A DNA stretch of 16,635 bases from Bacteroidota bacterium. Lineage in GTDB: Bacteria; Bacteroidota; Bacteroidia; Flavobacteriales; Weeksellaceae. Under the pieces are notes generated by a model. The model had not been told where the DNA came from. It was given only the letters and a program-made list of their open reading frames with translations, and searched no databases. The first letter of the stretch is position 1, and every line of letters starts with the position of its first letter. Positions 7,169 through 14,351 of this stretch are shown in pieces. The position numbers and the translations under genes were made by a program. The stretch is taken from positions 1 to 16,635 of the forward strand of contig JAEWOR010000035.1 of assembly GCA_023399595.1 (NCBI GenBank). Direction: 5' to 3'.

Positions 7169-7195
7169 AAATAAATTTGAAATATTATTATTAAC

Positions 7196-7233
7196 GTAGG
7201 AATTCGCCTCGAGGCGAATTCCTACATTTTTTT
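7196..7233 (+). terminator. Perfect 30-base palindrome plus T7: terminator of the MBL-fold gene
   Basis: The arm gtaggaattcgcctc (7196-7210) is followed at once by its exact reverse complement (7211-7225), with no spacer, then A and seven Ts (7227-7233). The T-run overlaps the stop codon of the convergent thioredoxin-like gene (7232-7234). RNA would fold with a few central pairs opened as a loop. It is GC-richer than its surroundings. Confidence 0.8.
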
Positions 7234-7792
7234 ATTCTTTCCATTTAATATTACAGCCAATACTAGGTCTTTGCATTTCTTCTTGTGGTTCTCCACTTAA
7301 TAGATTTTCGAAAGCGATAATTAAATCTTCACCTGTTATTTCTTTATTATTTCCAGGTCTTGAATCATCCATTTGTCCTCTGTAGATAAGGTCTAACTTT
7401 TCATCGAAAAAGAAAAAATCTGGTGTACAAGCTGCATCATAAGCTTTTGCAATGGCTTGACTTTCATCGTACAAATATGGGAAATCAAATTTTTTGTCAA
7501 TTTGGAATTCAATCATTTTTTCAGGAGAATCTGCAGGATATTTTTCAACATCATTTGCATTAATAGCGATAAACTCAATTCCTTTGTCGTTATAATCTTC
7601 GTAAAGCTCTGTTAATTTATCAATTACATGTAGTACAAACGGACAATGATTGCACATAAAAATCACTAAAGTCCCTTTTTCACCTTTTAATTCATCTAAA
7701 GATTGCAGAATATTATTGTGTGAAGGATTTGGAAGTTCAAAAAAAGGTGCTTTTGTCCCTAAATCAATCATATTGGATGGAGTTTGTGCCAT
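7232..7792 (-). CDS. Thioredoxin-like family protein (peroxiredoxin-like, PRX_like1 type)
   Basis: A 186-residue cytosolic thioredoxin-fold protein. It starts with the redoxin-type GTKAPFFELPNP, then has the Cys-x-x-Cys site MCNHCPFV (Cys47, Cys50), INAND, and the cis-proline region ACTPDFFFFD (Cys122, Pro124). The tail RPSIGCNIKWK (Cys180) is characteristic of this group. The family resembles AhpC/TSA proteins but has a C-N-H-C motif. Its partner and reaction are not defined, and a thiol-disulfide role is inferred. It lies 80 bases downstream of miaA on the same strand with no hairpin between, so co-transcription is possible. A one-mismatch -7 box (TAGATTTT) also lies upstream. Confidence 0.9.
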   Translation of the reverse strand: MAQTPSNMIDLGTKAPFFELPNPSHNNILQSLDELKGEKGTLVIFMCNHCPFVLHVIDKLTELYEDYNDKGIEFIAINANDVEKYPADSPEKMIEFQIDKKFDFPYLYDESQAIAKAYDAACTPDFFFFDEKLDLIYRGQMDDSRPGNNKEITGEDLIIAFENLLSGEPQEEMQRPSIGCNIKWKE

Positions 7793-7847
7793 AATATTTT
7801 GTTTTTTTAATCTAAAAATCTACCAATCTAATAATTATTGAAGGTTT

Positions 7848-7879
7848 GTTACATTGGTAAACTGCTACATTGTTACATT
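7848..7879. repeat. Three copies of TGYTACATT between miaA and the thioredoxin-like gene
   Basis: Copies are tgttacatt (7848-7856), tgctacatt (7863-7871) and tgttacatt (7871-7879). The last one forms the miaA stop codon. It resembles the short degenerate tandem repeats scattered between Bacteroidota genes and has no known function. Confidence 0.5.
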
Positions 7880-8772
7880 AATTTATTGAGCAAAGATAAG
7901 GATTCTTCAAAAGGATTTTGATAATTTACCCAATGAATATTTTCTTCACCTCTGTACCATGTAAGTTGTCGTTTTGCGAACCTCCGAGAATTTTTTTTCA
8001 CCTCAGAAACGGCAAAATCTAAATCCCATTCGCCATCAAGATATTTAAAAATTTCAGTGTATCCAACGGTTTTTAGTGATGTTAGTTCTTTATAAGGAGT
8101 GAGTTTTTTTACTTCTTCTAAAAGTCCATTCTCCAACATCTTATCTACACGAAGGTTAATTCTTTCGTAAATAATTTCTCTTGGAGCTTCAATGCCAATT
8201 CTTGTAGTGGTAAAATTCCTTGGAGCTTTTGGAGAAGAGATGAGGTTAGAATATTTTTCACCCGTTTGCCATATTACATCTATCGCACGGAGTAAACGCC
8301 TTGGGTTTTCCAAATGAACAGTTTTGTAATAATCTTCATCTAAATTTTTCAAAATCTCTTGAAGTTTCTCTAAGCCTTCATTTACTAAAATTTCTTGAAG
8401 TTTTTTCTGATTTTCTTCATCAGCTTCGGGAAGATCGTTTAAGCCTTCTATCAATGCCTTTTCATACATCATACTTCCGCCCACCATTATTACAACATTG
8501 TGCGGTGCAAAAAGTTCATCCAATTTTTTAAGGGCATCTTCTTCAAATTGTCCAATTGAATAGTAATCTTGTACAGAAAGATTTCCAATAAAATGATGCT
8601 TCACCAAAGAAAGTTCTTCAGGTGTTGGGGCAGCCGTTCCAATGGGTATTTCCTTAAAAAACTGACGAGAATCACAGGAAATAATTTCAGTATTAAAATG
8701 TCTTGCCAAATCAATAGCTAACTTGGTTTTTCCAATTCCAGTAGTGCCTACAATAGAGATTAAATGTTTCAC
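7873..8772 (-). CDS. miaA: tRNA dimethylallyltransferase
   Basis: A 299-residue enzyme that moves the dimethylallyl group from DMAPP to the N6 of A37 in tRNAs reading UNN codons. Visible signatures are the P-loop GTTGIGKT (9-16), SCDSRQ with catalytic Asp34, GTAAPTPEE, VGGSMMYEKALIEG, ENPRRLLRAI, TVGYTE, and the terminal FAKRQLTWYRG anticodon-arm element. Length is typical. The start is GTG (8772-8770): an in-frame TAA lies four codons upstream, and the family N-terminus begins here. It diverges from yicC across only 43 bases. Confidence 0.96.
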   Translation of the reverse strand: MKHLISIVGTTGIGKTKLAIDLARHFNTEIISCDSRQFFKEIPIGTAAPTPEELSLVKHHFIGNLSVQDYYSIGQFEEDALKKLDELFAPHNVVIMVGGSMMYEKALIEGLNDLPEADEENQKKLQEILVNEGLEKLQEILKNLDEDYYKTVHLENPRRLLRAIDVIWQTGEKYSNLISSPKAPRNFTTTRIGIEAPREIIYERINLRVDKMLENGLLEEVKKLTPYKELTSLKTVGYTEIFKYLDGEWDLDFAVSEVKKNSRRFAKRQLTWYRGEENIHWVNYQNPFEESLSLLNKLM

Positions 8773-8790
8773 TTTGCTAATTTAAATGTT

Positions 8791-8798
8791 TATCTTTG
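8791..8798 (+). promoter_or_regulatory. -7 promoter box for the yicC-gmk-nadA run
   Basis: TATCTTTG is an exact TAnnTTTG match, ending 17 bases before the yicC ATG. A TTTG at 8773-8776 lies only 14 bases upstream, too close for a standard -33 element, so the box stands mostly alone. Confidence 0.65.
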
Positions 8799-8815
8799 TA
8801 TCACAATAAGAAACT

Positions 8816-9673
8816 ATGATTTTATCCATGACTGGCTTCGGAAGAAGCGAAGGTATTTTTGAAGGGAAAAAAATTTCTGTTGAAGTAAAATCTTTGAACG
8901 GAAAAAGTTTAGATTTAAACATAAAAACGCCTGTAAGATACCGAGAAAGGGAATTTGAAATCCGTAAAATATTAACAGAGAAAATTCTTCGTGGAAAAGT
9001 AGATTTTTATATTAATATGGAGATTTTAGAAGATTCTGGAGATGTAAAAATCAATAAAGATTTAATAAAATCTTACATGAGTGAGCTTAAAGATTGCGCA
9101 CCAGATGGACCAGAATTTGAGTATCTAAAAATGGCCGTTAGACTTCCTGACGCTATTTCTACAAAACCCGATGAACTAAGTGATTTAGAATGGGATTTTC
9201 TGCGTGAAAAAATTAGTGATGCTATTGTAAAATTCACTGAATTTAGAACAACGGAAGGTCAAATTTTACATAAAGATTTAGATAAAAGTTTAGAAAATAT
9301 TAAACAGTTTTTATCTGAAGTTGTTCCTTTTGAGGAAATAAGAATGGATAATGTAAAAGAGCGTTATCAAAAAACCTTAAAGGAATTTGAAAATATTGAT
9401 GAAACAAGATTTTATCAAGAATTAGCGTATTACTCAGAAAAATTAGATATTTCTGAAGAAAAAGTAAGACTTACGCAGCATCTTAATTACTATAAAGAAG
9501 TCATGGAAAACGAAGACTTTAATGGTAAAAAATTAGGATTTATTGCACAAGAAATGGGGCGTGAAATCAATACTTTAGGATCTAAAGCCAACCATGCAGA
9601 CATCCAAAAATTGGTTGTGATGATGAAAGACGACCTTGAAAAAATTAAAGAACAAACCCTTAACGTACTATAG
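8816..9673 (+). CDS. yicC: YicC/YloC family endoribonuclease
   Basis: A 285-residue protein of standard family length. It has the hallmark N-terminus MILSMTGFGR, then EVKSLNGKSLDL and RGKVDF, and the conserved C-terminal block with FIAQEMGREINTLGSKAN and a following helix. Members from E. coli and B. subtilis cleave RNA and take part in small-RNA turnover; the exact substrate here is not known. It is likely the first gene of a + strand unit with gmk 67 bases downstream, an arrangement of yicC beside gmk seen widely in bacteria. The start ATG fits the family; Met5 is less likely. Confidence 0.95.
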   Translation: MILSMTGFGRSEGIFEGKKISVEVKSLNGKSLDLNIKTPVRYREREFEIRKILTEKILRGKVDFYINMEILEDSGDVKINKDLIKSYMSELKDCAPDGPEFEYLKMAVRLPDAISTKPDELSDLEWDFLREKISDAIVKFTEFRTTEGQILHKDLDKSLENIKQFLSEVVPFEEIRMDNVKERYQKTLKEFENIDETRFYQELAYYSEKLDISEEKVRLTQHLNYYKEVMENEDFNGKKLGFIAQEMGREINTLGSKANHADIQKLVVMMKDDLEKIKEQTLNVL

Positions 9674-9683
9674 AAATTAGGGT

Positions 9684-9717
9684 TTAGAGGTTAGAGATTG
9701 ATTTTTCTAACTTCTAA
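9684..9717 (+). other. Possible hairpin between yicC and gmk
   Basis: ttagaggttaga (9684-9695) can pair with tctaacttctaa (9706-9717) over 12 bp with one G-U pair and a 10-base loop. It is built from heptamer repeat units. No U-tract follows directly, so it is not a standard terminator. It could fold in the yicC-gmk mRNA. Confidence 0.45.
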
Positions 9718-9735
9718 CTTCTAGCTTCTAACTTC
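9705..9735 (+). repeat. Heptamer tandem repeat (TTCTAAC)4 before gmk
   Basis: Units at 9705-9711, 9712-9718, 9719-9725 (ttctagc) and 9726-9732, plus a partial ttc, end 5 bases before the gmk ATG. The strand-opposite relatives ttagggt, ttagagg and ttagaga (9678-9697) precede it. It resembles short tandemly repeated heptamers known from several bacteria. Confidence 0.85.
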
Positions 9736-9740
9736 TTTTT

Positions 9741-10310
9741 ATGAATAAAGTAATCATATTTTCAGCACCTTCAGGAAGCGGTAAAACAACTTTGGTCCAA
9801 TATGCCTTAACAAAGTTTCCTCAGCTTGAATTTTCAATTTCTTGTACAACAAGATCACCAAGAGGAGCGGAAATTCATGGTAAAGATTACCATTTTATTT
9901 CTCCAGAAGATTTCAGAGAAAAAATTCAACAAGATGCTTTTGTGGAGTATGAAGAAGTTTATACTGATAAATATTATGGAACTTTAAAATCTGAAATCGA
10001 AAGAATTTGGAAAGAAGGTAAAATAGTTATTTTTGATGTAGATGTAAAAGGAGGAATTTCCCTGAAAAAATATTTTGGAAGTCAGGCTTTATCTATTTTT
10101 ATAGAACCACCTTCAGTAGAGGAATTGGAACGAAGATTGCGTTTTAGAAATACTGATGACGAGGAAACAATAAAAACAAGAGTGGCTAAAGCAGAACATG
10201 AATTGAGTTTTGCTTCCGAATTTGATTCCATTGTTATTAATGAAGATTTGGATGAAGCCAAAAAAAAGGTTGAACATTTAATCAATCAATTTATTCATAA
10301 AAATCAGTAG
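9741..10310 (+). CDS. gmk: Guanylate kinase
   Basis: A 189-residue cytosolic kinase making GDP from GMP and ATP, needed for GTP and dGTP. The P-loop is SAPSGSGKT (8-16). The GMP-binding part shows CTTRSPR (35-41), KDYHF (48-52), FVEYEEV (67-73) and YYGT (78-81), followed by IFDVDVKGG (98-105). The lid carries RRLRFRNTDDEETI (131-144). All family residues appear intact. It follows yicC by 67 bases filled with heptamer repeats and precedes nadA by 48 bases. No -7 box is seen in front of it, so it is probably expressed from the yicC promoter. Confidence 0.97.
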   Translation: MNKVIIFSAPSGSGKTTLVQYALTKFPQLEFSISCTTRSPRGAEIHGKDYHFISPEDFREKIQQDAFVEYEEVYTDKYYGTLKSEIERIWKEGKIVIFDVDVKGGISLKKYFGSQALSIFIEPPSVEELERRLRFRNTDDEETIKTRVAKAEHELSFASEFDSIVINEDLDEAKKKVEHLINQFIHKNQ

Positions 10311-10358
10311 ATTTGAAAAGGTAAATTTTATTCAACAATTGTAAAAATTACAAAAAAG

Positions 10359-11378
10359 ATGAGCAACGAAACATTAGATATCGCAAAATCCAACTTACCA
10401 GTAAAAGGTTTTTTAAATATTAAAGATATTGCAATCCCAGTGGGAGACGACTTGGTTAAAGCAATTTTAGATCTTAAAAAAGAGAAAAATGCAGTAATCT
10501 TAGCCCATTATTATCAACCCGCAGAAATTCAAGATATTGCAGATTTCTTAGGAGATTCTTTACAGTTAGCACGTCAAGCAAAAGAAACCAGCGCAGATAT
10601 GATTGCTTTTTGTGGGGTACATTTTATGGCAGAAGCTGCAAAAATTTTAAATCCAACTAAAAAAGTAGTTTTACCAGACACATTGGCTGGATGCTCATTA
10701 GCAGATGGTTGTAGTGGGGAAGGATTGCGTAAAATGCGTGAACAACATCCTGATGCTTTAATTGCTACTTACATTAACTGTAATGCAGAAACTAAAGCTG
10801 AAAGTGATATTATTGTCACTAGTTCCAATGCAGAAACCATTATTCAAGCTCTTCCAAAAGATCGACCAATTATTTTTGCACCAGATAAAAATTTGGGTAG
10901 GTATCTCATGAAAAAAACGGGTAGAGATATGATTTTGTGGGACGGAAGTTGCATCGTTCACGAAGCTTTCTCAATGGAAAGAATCGCTAAGCAATTAGCA
11001 GATCATCCTAATGCAAAATTAATTGCACACCCAGAAAGTGAAGAGGCTGTTCTTCAGTTGGCCCATTTTATTGGTTCTACATCTGCACTTTTAAATTTTG
11101 TGGAAAAAGATGATTGCCAGGAATTTATTATTGCTACAGAAGAAGGTATTTTACACGAAATGAAGAAAAGAGCTCCACATAAATCATTAATTCCAGCTTT
11201 GGTTTTTGATGAATCTTGTAACTGCTCAGAATGTTTTTACATGAAGAGAAATACAATGGAAAAATTGTATTTGTGTATGAAGTACGAGCTTCCAGAAATT
11301 TTAATAGACGAAGAGCTTCGTTTAAAAGCATTAAAGCCTATTGAAGACATGCTTGATCTTTCTAAATCAATAAAATAA
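10359..11378 (+). CDS. nadA: Quinolinate synthase
   Basis: A 339-residue [4Fe-4S] enzyme that condenses iminoaspartate with dihydroxyacetone phosphate to quinolinate in de novo NAD synthesis. The signatures are AHYYQPAEIQDIADFLGDS (49-67), CGVHFMAE (85-92), DTLAGCSLADGC (107-118), YINCNAE (138-144), VTSSNA (153-158) and GSCIVHE (196-202). The C-terminal CNCSECFYM (287-295) completes the set. Likely cluster ligands, by comparison with the family, are Cys112, Cys198 and Cys292. nadB and nadC are not in the window, so NAD synthesis genes are not clustered here. It closes the yicC-gmk run and is followed at once by a strong shared terminator. The ATG at 10359 is the natural start. Confidence 0.97.
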   Translation: MSNETLDIAKSNLPVKGFLNIKDIAIPVGDDLVKAILDLKKEKNAVILAHYYQPAEIQDIADFLGDSLQLARQAKETSADMIAFCGVHFMAEAAKILNPTKKVVLPDTLAGCSLADGCSGEGLRKMREQHPDALIATYINCNAETKAESDIIVTSSNAETIIQALPKDRPIIFAPDKNLGRYLMKKTGRDMILWDGSCIVHEAFSMERIAKQLADHPNAKLIAHPESEEAVLQLAHFIGSTSALLNFVEKDDCQEFIIATEEGILHEMKKRAPHKSLIPALVFDESCNCSECFYMKRNTMEKLYLCMKYELPEILIDEELRLKALKPIEDMLDLSKSIK

Positions 11379-11380
11379 TT

Positions 11381-11416
11381 AAAAAGACTATCTCAATCTG
11401 AGATAGTCTTTTTTTT
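11381..11416. terminator. Bidirectional terminator between nadA and the lipoprotein gene
   Basis: A perfect 15-bp stem, 11381-11395 with 11399-11413, encloses a 3-base loop and is flanked by A and T runs (T8 at 11409-11416). It begins 2 bases after the nadA stop. Its T-run overlaps the stop codon of the convergent lipoprotein gene (11415-11417). Confidence 0.92.
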
Positions 11417-11909
11417 AGTTTGTAGTTTTTTGTGGGGTATTGTTGTATAATAAAACGGCTTTACCATCTTCACATTTTACACCACTCGGAATTGGGACAA
11501 CTTCACAATCGGAGGTTAAACCGCGTTTTCTATTATAGTCGGCACTTTCGTTATTATATTTTGTAATTTTTGGTAGTAATTCTGCTTCCAATTCTTTAGG
11601 GTAAGCAAGATATTTTCTTGGTCCACCACAAGGTTTTGCACCTAAAGGAGAAATTCTCCACTGTGAGGCATCATCACATTTTTTAGATTCAGATAAACGG
11701 ATAATTTCATCGCGTAACTCTCGAATGTTTTCTTCCAGTGCAATCATTTCCGTACTATCATCAAGAGAAGTTACAGGAACAATAGAATCTTTTTCAATTG
11801 CTGGTTTTAATGCAATATCTTTGGGAAGGGTATCTGGGTCAATATTGGGTGTTGTTTTACATGATGTCAACAAAACACATAATCCAAGTGCAATGAAAAT
11901 GTTTTTCAT
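11415..11909 (-). CDS. Small lipoprotein of unknown function, four-cysteine C-terminal domain
   Basis: A 164-residue protein with a lipoprotein signal peptide, MKNIFIALGLCVLLTSC, lipobox LTSC and lipidated Cys17. After a Pro/Asp-rich linker (18-50) comes a short likely coiled coil (55-76, ALEENIRELRDEIIRLSES). The C-terminal domain (78-155) has Cys78, Cys94 (SPLGAKPCGGP), Cys135 (SDCEVVPIP) and Cys146 (GVKCEDG), which could make two disulfides in the periplasm. Lysine follows the lipid-bearing Cys; some Bacteroidota surface lipoproteins carry a K-(D/E)2-type export signal, which is not seen here, so periplasmic facing is likely. I think similar lipoproteins occur in other flavobacteria but I know no function. 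A -7 box is at 11932-11939. Confidence 0.85.
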   Translation of the reverse strand: MKNIFIALGLCVLLTSCKTTPNIDPDTLPKDIALKPAIEKDSIVPVTSLDDSTEMIALEENIRELRDEIIRLSESKKCDDASQWRISPLGAKPCGGPRKYLAYPKELEAELLPKITKYNNESADYNRKRGLTSDCEVVPIPSGVKCEDGKAVLLYNNTPQKTTN

Positions 11910-11931
11910 AAGAGTTTTTAAATTTATAAAG

Positions 11932-11939
11932 CAAAAATA
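11932..11939 (-). promoter_or_regulatory. -7 promoter box for the lipoprotein gene
   Basis: The - strand octamer TATTTTTG is an exact TAnnTTTG match with 22 bases between it and the ATG at 11909. It is divergent from the helicase promoter 33 bases away. Confidence 0.6.
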
Positions 11940-11971
11940 TTACCTTTCTTTTTTATACACATCATTTTCTG

Positions 11972-11979
11972 TAATTTTG
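11972..11979 (+). promoter_or_regulatory. -7 promoter box just before the helicase start
   Basis: TAATTTTG fits TAnnTTTG but ends only 4 bases before the ATG at 11984. If used, the transcript would begin at or next to the start codon, giving a leaderless or nearly leaderless mRNA. Confidence 0.5.
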
Positions 11980-11983
11980 AGGG

Positions 11984-14122
11984 ATGAATCAATCTCTTTT
12001 CGATTTAGTAGAATACACACAAAGAAGCATTTTCCTTACAGGAAAGGCAGGGACGGGGAAAACAACTTTCTTAAATGAATTTGTAAAAAAAACTCATAAG
12101 AAGCATATTATTGTTGCTCCCACAGGAATTGCAGCTATAAATGCAGGAGGTGTAACCATACATTCAATGTTTGGATTGCCGCTTCGTACTTTTTTGCCTA
12201 CAACCGAAAGAATTGATGGGAATTTGGGAATGAATATTGCTGATTTGATGCCGCATTTCAAATACCGAAAAGATAAGTTGAAGCTTCTAAGGGAAATAGA
12301 AATTATCATTATTGATGAGGTTTCTATGTTAAGAGCGGATGTTTTGGATATGATGGATTTTTCTCTTCGTCATATCCGTAGAAATCAAATGCGTTTTGGT
12401 GGGGTACAAATGCTTTTTATTGGAGATTTATACCAACTTCCTCCCGTAGTAAGGGATGAAAATGTTCTGAAAATGTTTTACAATTCGCCTTTTTTCTTTG
12501 ATAGTTATGCAGTAAAAGAAGTTCCACTAATTACTATTGAACTTACTAAAGTTTATCGTCAGAAAGATGAGAAATTCTTGGAAATTCTTAATGCTATTCG
12601 GGATGGTGATAAAGAAGATATAGATTTTGATGAACTCAACTCAAGGTTTGATCCTAATTTTGAACCTACAGATGAAGCATATGTTTATCTGACTTCTCAC
12701 AACAGAATGGCGGATCATATCAATCAGTCTAAACTTCAAGATTTGGGTGGTAAATCCTATTTTTATAACGCGAGTATTATTGGGGATTTTAGAGAAAATA
12801 ATTTTCCTAATGATGAAAAGCTTGAACTAAAAGTGGGGGCTCAAATTATGTTTATTCGTAATGATGCAAGTGGTGAAAAACGTTACTATAACGGTAAATT
12901 GGCAGAAGTTATTCGCATTGATAATGAAGAAGTTTGGGTAAGAATTGAAGGTCAGGAGGAAGATTATAAGCTGAAGAAAGAAATTTGGGAACAGAAAACT
13001 TACACTTTAGATGCCGAAAAAAATATTAAAGAAGATGTTTTAGGAAGCTTCGAGCAATATCCAATTCGTTTGGCTTGGGCGGTTACCATTCATAAAAGTC
13101 AGGGACTTACTTTTGATAGATTGATTATTGATGCTGGGAAATCTTTTGCTTCGGGTCAGGTTTATGTGGCTTTGTCAAGATGTAGAACTTTGGAAGGTAT
13201 TGTCTTAAAGTCCAAAATTACTCCCGACGTTATTTTTAGTGATCATCGTGTGGAAGAATTTCAAGTTTCTACAAACGCCAACGACAAAATGGAGGAAATC
13301 CTTGAAAAAGAAAAGTACGATTATGCCATTCAGAAATTAATTAAACATCTCAACTGCTCGTGGTTTTCTCAAAACTTAGAAATATGGTATTCTTCCTCTA
13401 AATCAAGTAAATTTTTAGATCAATACAAAGCTCAAGAATTGTATGTAACATTGAAAAAAGAAGTTCAAAATTTGGTGGCTGTGAATGCTAAATTTGAGAA
13501 AATCCTGCTTCAAAAAGTCTATAAATTTGTCAATGAGAATGAAGATTGGAGCGAGATTGAGTCAAAAGCTAAAGGGGCTGTCAATTTCTTTTTTGAAAAC
13601 ACCAATTCAAAAGTTTTTAGTCCATTGAAATCATTTTATGCGGAAACTAAAGGTGTGAAAGGTTTGAAACAATACAATGAAGATTTTAAAGTATTTCTCG
13701 ATGATTTGGAGGAATATTTAAAAGGTCTTAAACACGTTTGTTTACTAGAAACTAAACTTTTGGATGAAAAAAATGAAGAAGTGAAAGTGAATATGACGGT
13801 AGCTAAAATTCCATCACAAGTCATTACTTATCAGCTATTCCAGCAAGGTAAAACTCCAGGAGAAATCGCTAAAGAAAGAGGTTTAGTGGTGGAAACTATT
13901 TATGGACATCTTGCCAAGTTCGCAGAACAAGGGGTTTTAGATATTAAAAGAATTTTAGCGAAAGAAAAGATTAAAGTTTTTGAAAATCTCTTTTACAAAG
14001 AAAAGGATTTGGATACCCTTACGAAATGGAAAAACGCTCTTGGAAGTGATTTTGAGTTCAATGAAATTAGAATTTTGATTAATCATTATACCTACTTAAA
14101 AGAAAAGAATAGCGGTAAATAG
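11984..14122 (+). CDS. PIF1-like superfamily 1 helicase with C-terminal HTH domain
   Basis: A 712-residue ATP-dependent DNA helicase of the PIF1/RecD2-like SF1B group. Motifs in order: Walker A GKAGTGKTT (20-28), VAPTGIAAINAGGVTIHS (motif Ia), Walker B IIIIDEVSM with Asp111-Glu112, GDLYQLPPV (147-155), a 'TKVYRQKD' motif IV-type segment, AVTIHKSQGLTFDR (366-379, motif V) and YVALSRCRTLEG (394-405, motif VI). After a helical linker, residues about 610-655 form a helix-turn-helix (KTPGEIAKERGLVVETIYGHL) of the type seen at the end of RecQ and some PIF1-like proteins. All helicase motifs are intact, so it should be active; unwinding G-quadruplexes or stalled forks is a family role, not shown here. 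It diverges from the lipoprotein gene. Confidence 0.93.
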   Translation: MNQSLFDLVEYTQRSIFLTGKAGTGKTTFLNEFVKKTHKKHIIVAPTGIAAINAGGVTIHSMFGLPLRTFLPTTERIDGNLGMNIADLMPHFKYRKDKLKLLREIEIIIIDEVSMLRADVLDMMDFSLRHIRRNQMRFGGVQMLFIGDLYQLPPVVRDENVLKMFYNSPFFFDSYAVKEVPLITIELTKVYRQKDEKFLEILNAIRDGDKEDIDFDELNSRFDPNFEPTDEAYVYLTSHNRMADHINQSKLQDLGGKSYFYNASIIGDFRENNFPNDEKLELKVGAQIMFIRNDASGEKRYYNGKLAEVIRIDNEEVWVRIEGQEEDYKLKKEIWEQKTYTLDAEKNIKEDVLGSFEQYPIRLAWAVTIHKSQGLTFDRLIIDAGKSFASGQVYVALSRCRTLEGIVLKSKITPDVIFSDHRVEEFQVSTNANDKMEEILEKEKYDYAIQKLIKHLNCSWFSQNLEIWYSSSKSSKFLDQYKAQELYVTLKKEVQNLVAVNAKFEKILLQKVYKFVNENEDWSEIESKAKGAVNFFFENTNSKVFSPLKSFYAETKGVKGLKQYNEDFKVFLDDLEEYLKGLKHVCLLETKLLDEKNEEVKVNMTVAKIPSQVITYQLFQQGKTPGEIAKERGLVVETIYGHLAKFAEQGVLDIKRILAKEKIKVFENLFYKEKDLDTLTKWKNALGSDFEFNEIRILINHYTYLKEKNSGK

Positions 14123-14125
14123 AAG

Positions 14126-14153
14126 CAAGATTCAAGAAACAAGAACCGAGAAT
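14126..14153 (+). repeat. Degenerate heptamer tandem repeat after the helicase
   Basis: Four seven-base units in a row: caagatt, caagaaa, caagaac, cgagaat. The tract begins 3 bases past the helicase stop and has the same period as the tract before gmk, but a different sequence. Confidence 0.65.
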
Positions 14154-14185
14154 TTAGATAAGAGATTTGAATGAAATATAAAGTG

Positions 14186-14204
14186 GCGCGAGCGAAGCGA
14201 GCGT
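14186..14204. repeat. GC-rich direct repeat gcgagcg-aa-gcgagcg
   Basis: Two direct copies of gcgagcg separated by aa, inside ggcgcgagcgaagcgagcgt, in an otherwise AT-rich spacer. The copies are direct, not inverted, so they do not form a terminator-type hairpin. The motif type recurs in many bacterial genomes, with no agreed function known to me. Confidence 0.6.
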
Positions 14205-14351
14205 CAAAAAGTCTAGTAGTAAAATAAAGTATTTCAACAATTAAATAAGTTTTGTTTCTAACTAGTTTTCAAATTGTATTCATTGATTCTTTGGATTAAA
14301 TTTTCGTTTATTTATTTCTTCAATTTTTAATTTGATTTTTAATTGTAAATA

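Larger units (their letters stand above)
14123..14351. other. Intergenic spacer with repeat and GC-rich motif
   Basis: A 229-base gap between the helicase and LLM genes. It contains degenerate heptamer repeats (14126-14153) and a GC-rich direct repeat (14186-14204), then AT-rich DNA. I see no clear terminator hairpin and no exact TAnnTTTG box ahead of the next gene. Confidence 0.6.

Noticed and set aside
7196..7225. Palindrome with GAATTC and CTCGAG sites as vector or linker contamination
   Set aside because: The restriction-like words follow from the perfect symmetry; it sits at a natural terminator position with a T-run, and both flanking genes continue normally.
9705..9735. Short regular repeats as a possible CRISPR array
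   Set aside because: Units are only 7 bases with no spacers and no cas genes; it is a simple tandem repeat.
11725..12078. A 117-codon + strand frame spanning the lipoprotein/helicase junction
   Set aside because: It overlaps two well-supported genes and both of their promoters; the helicase frame with Walker A is clearly the real one.
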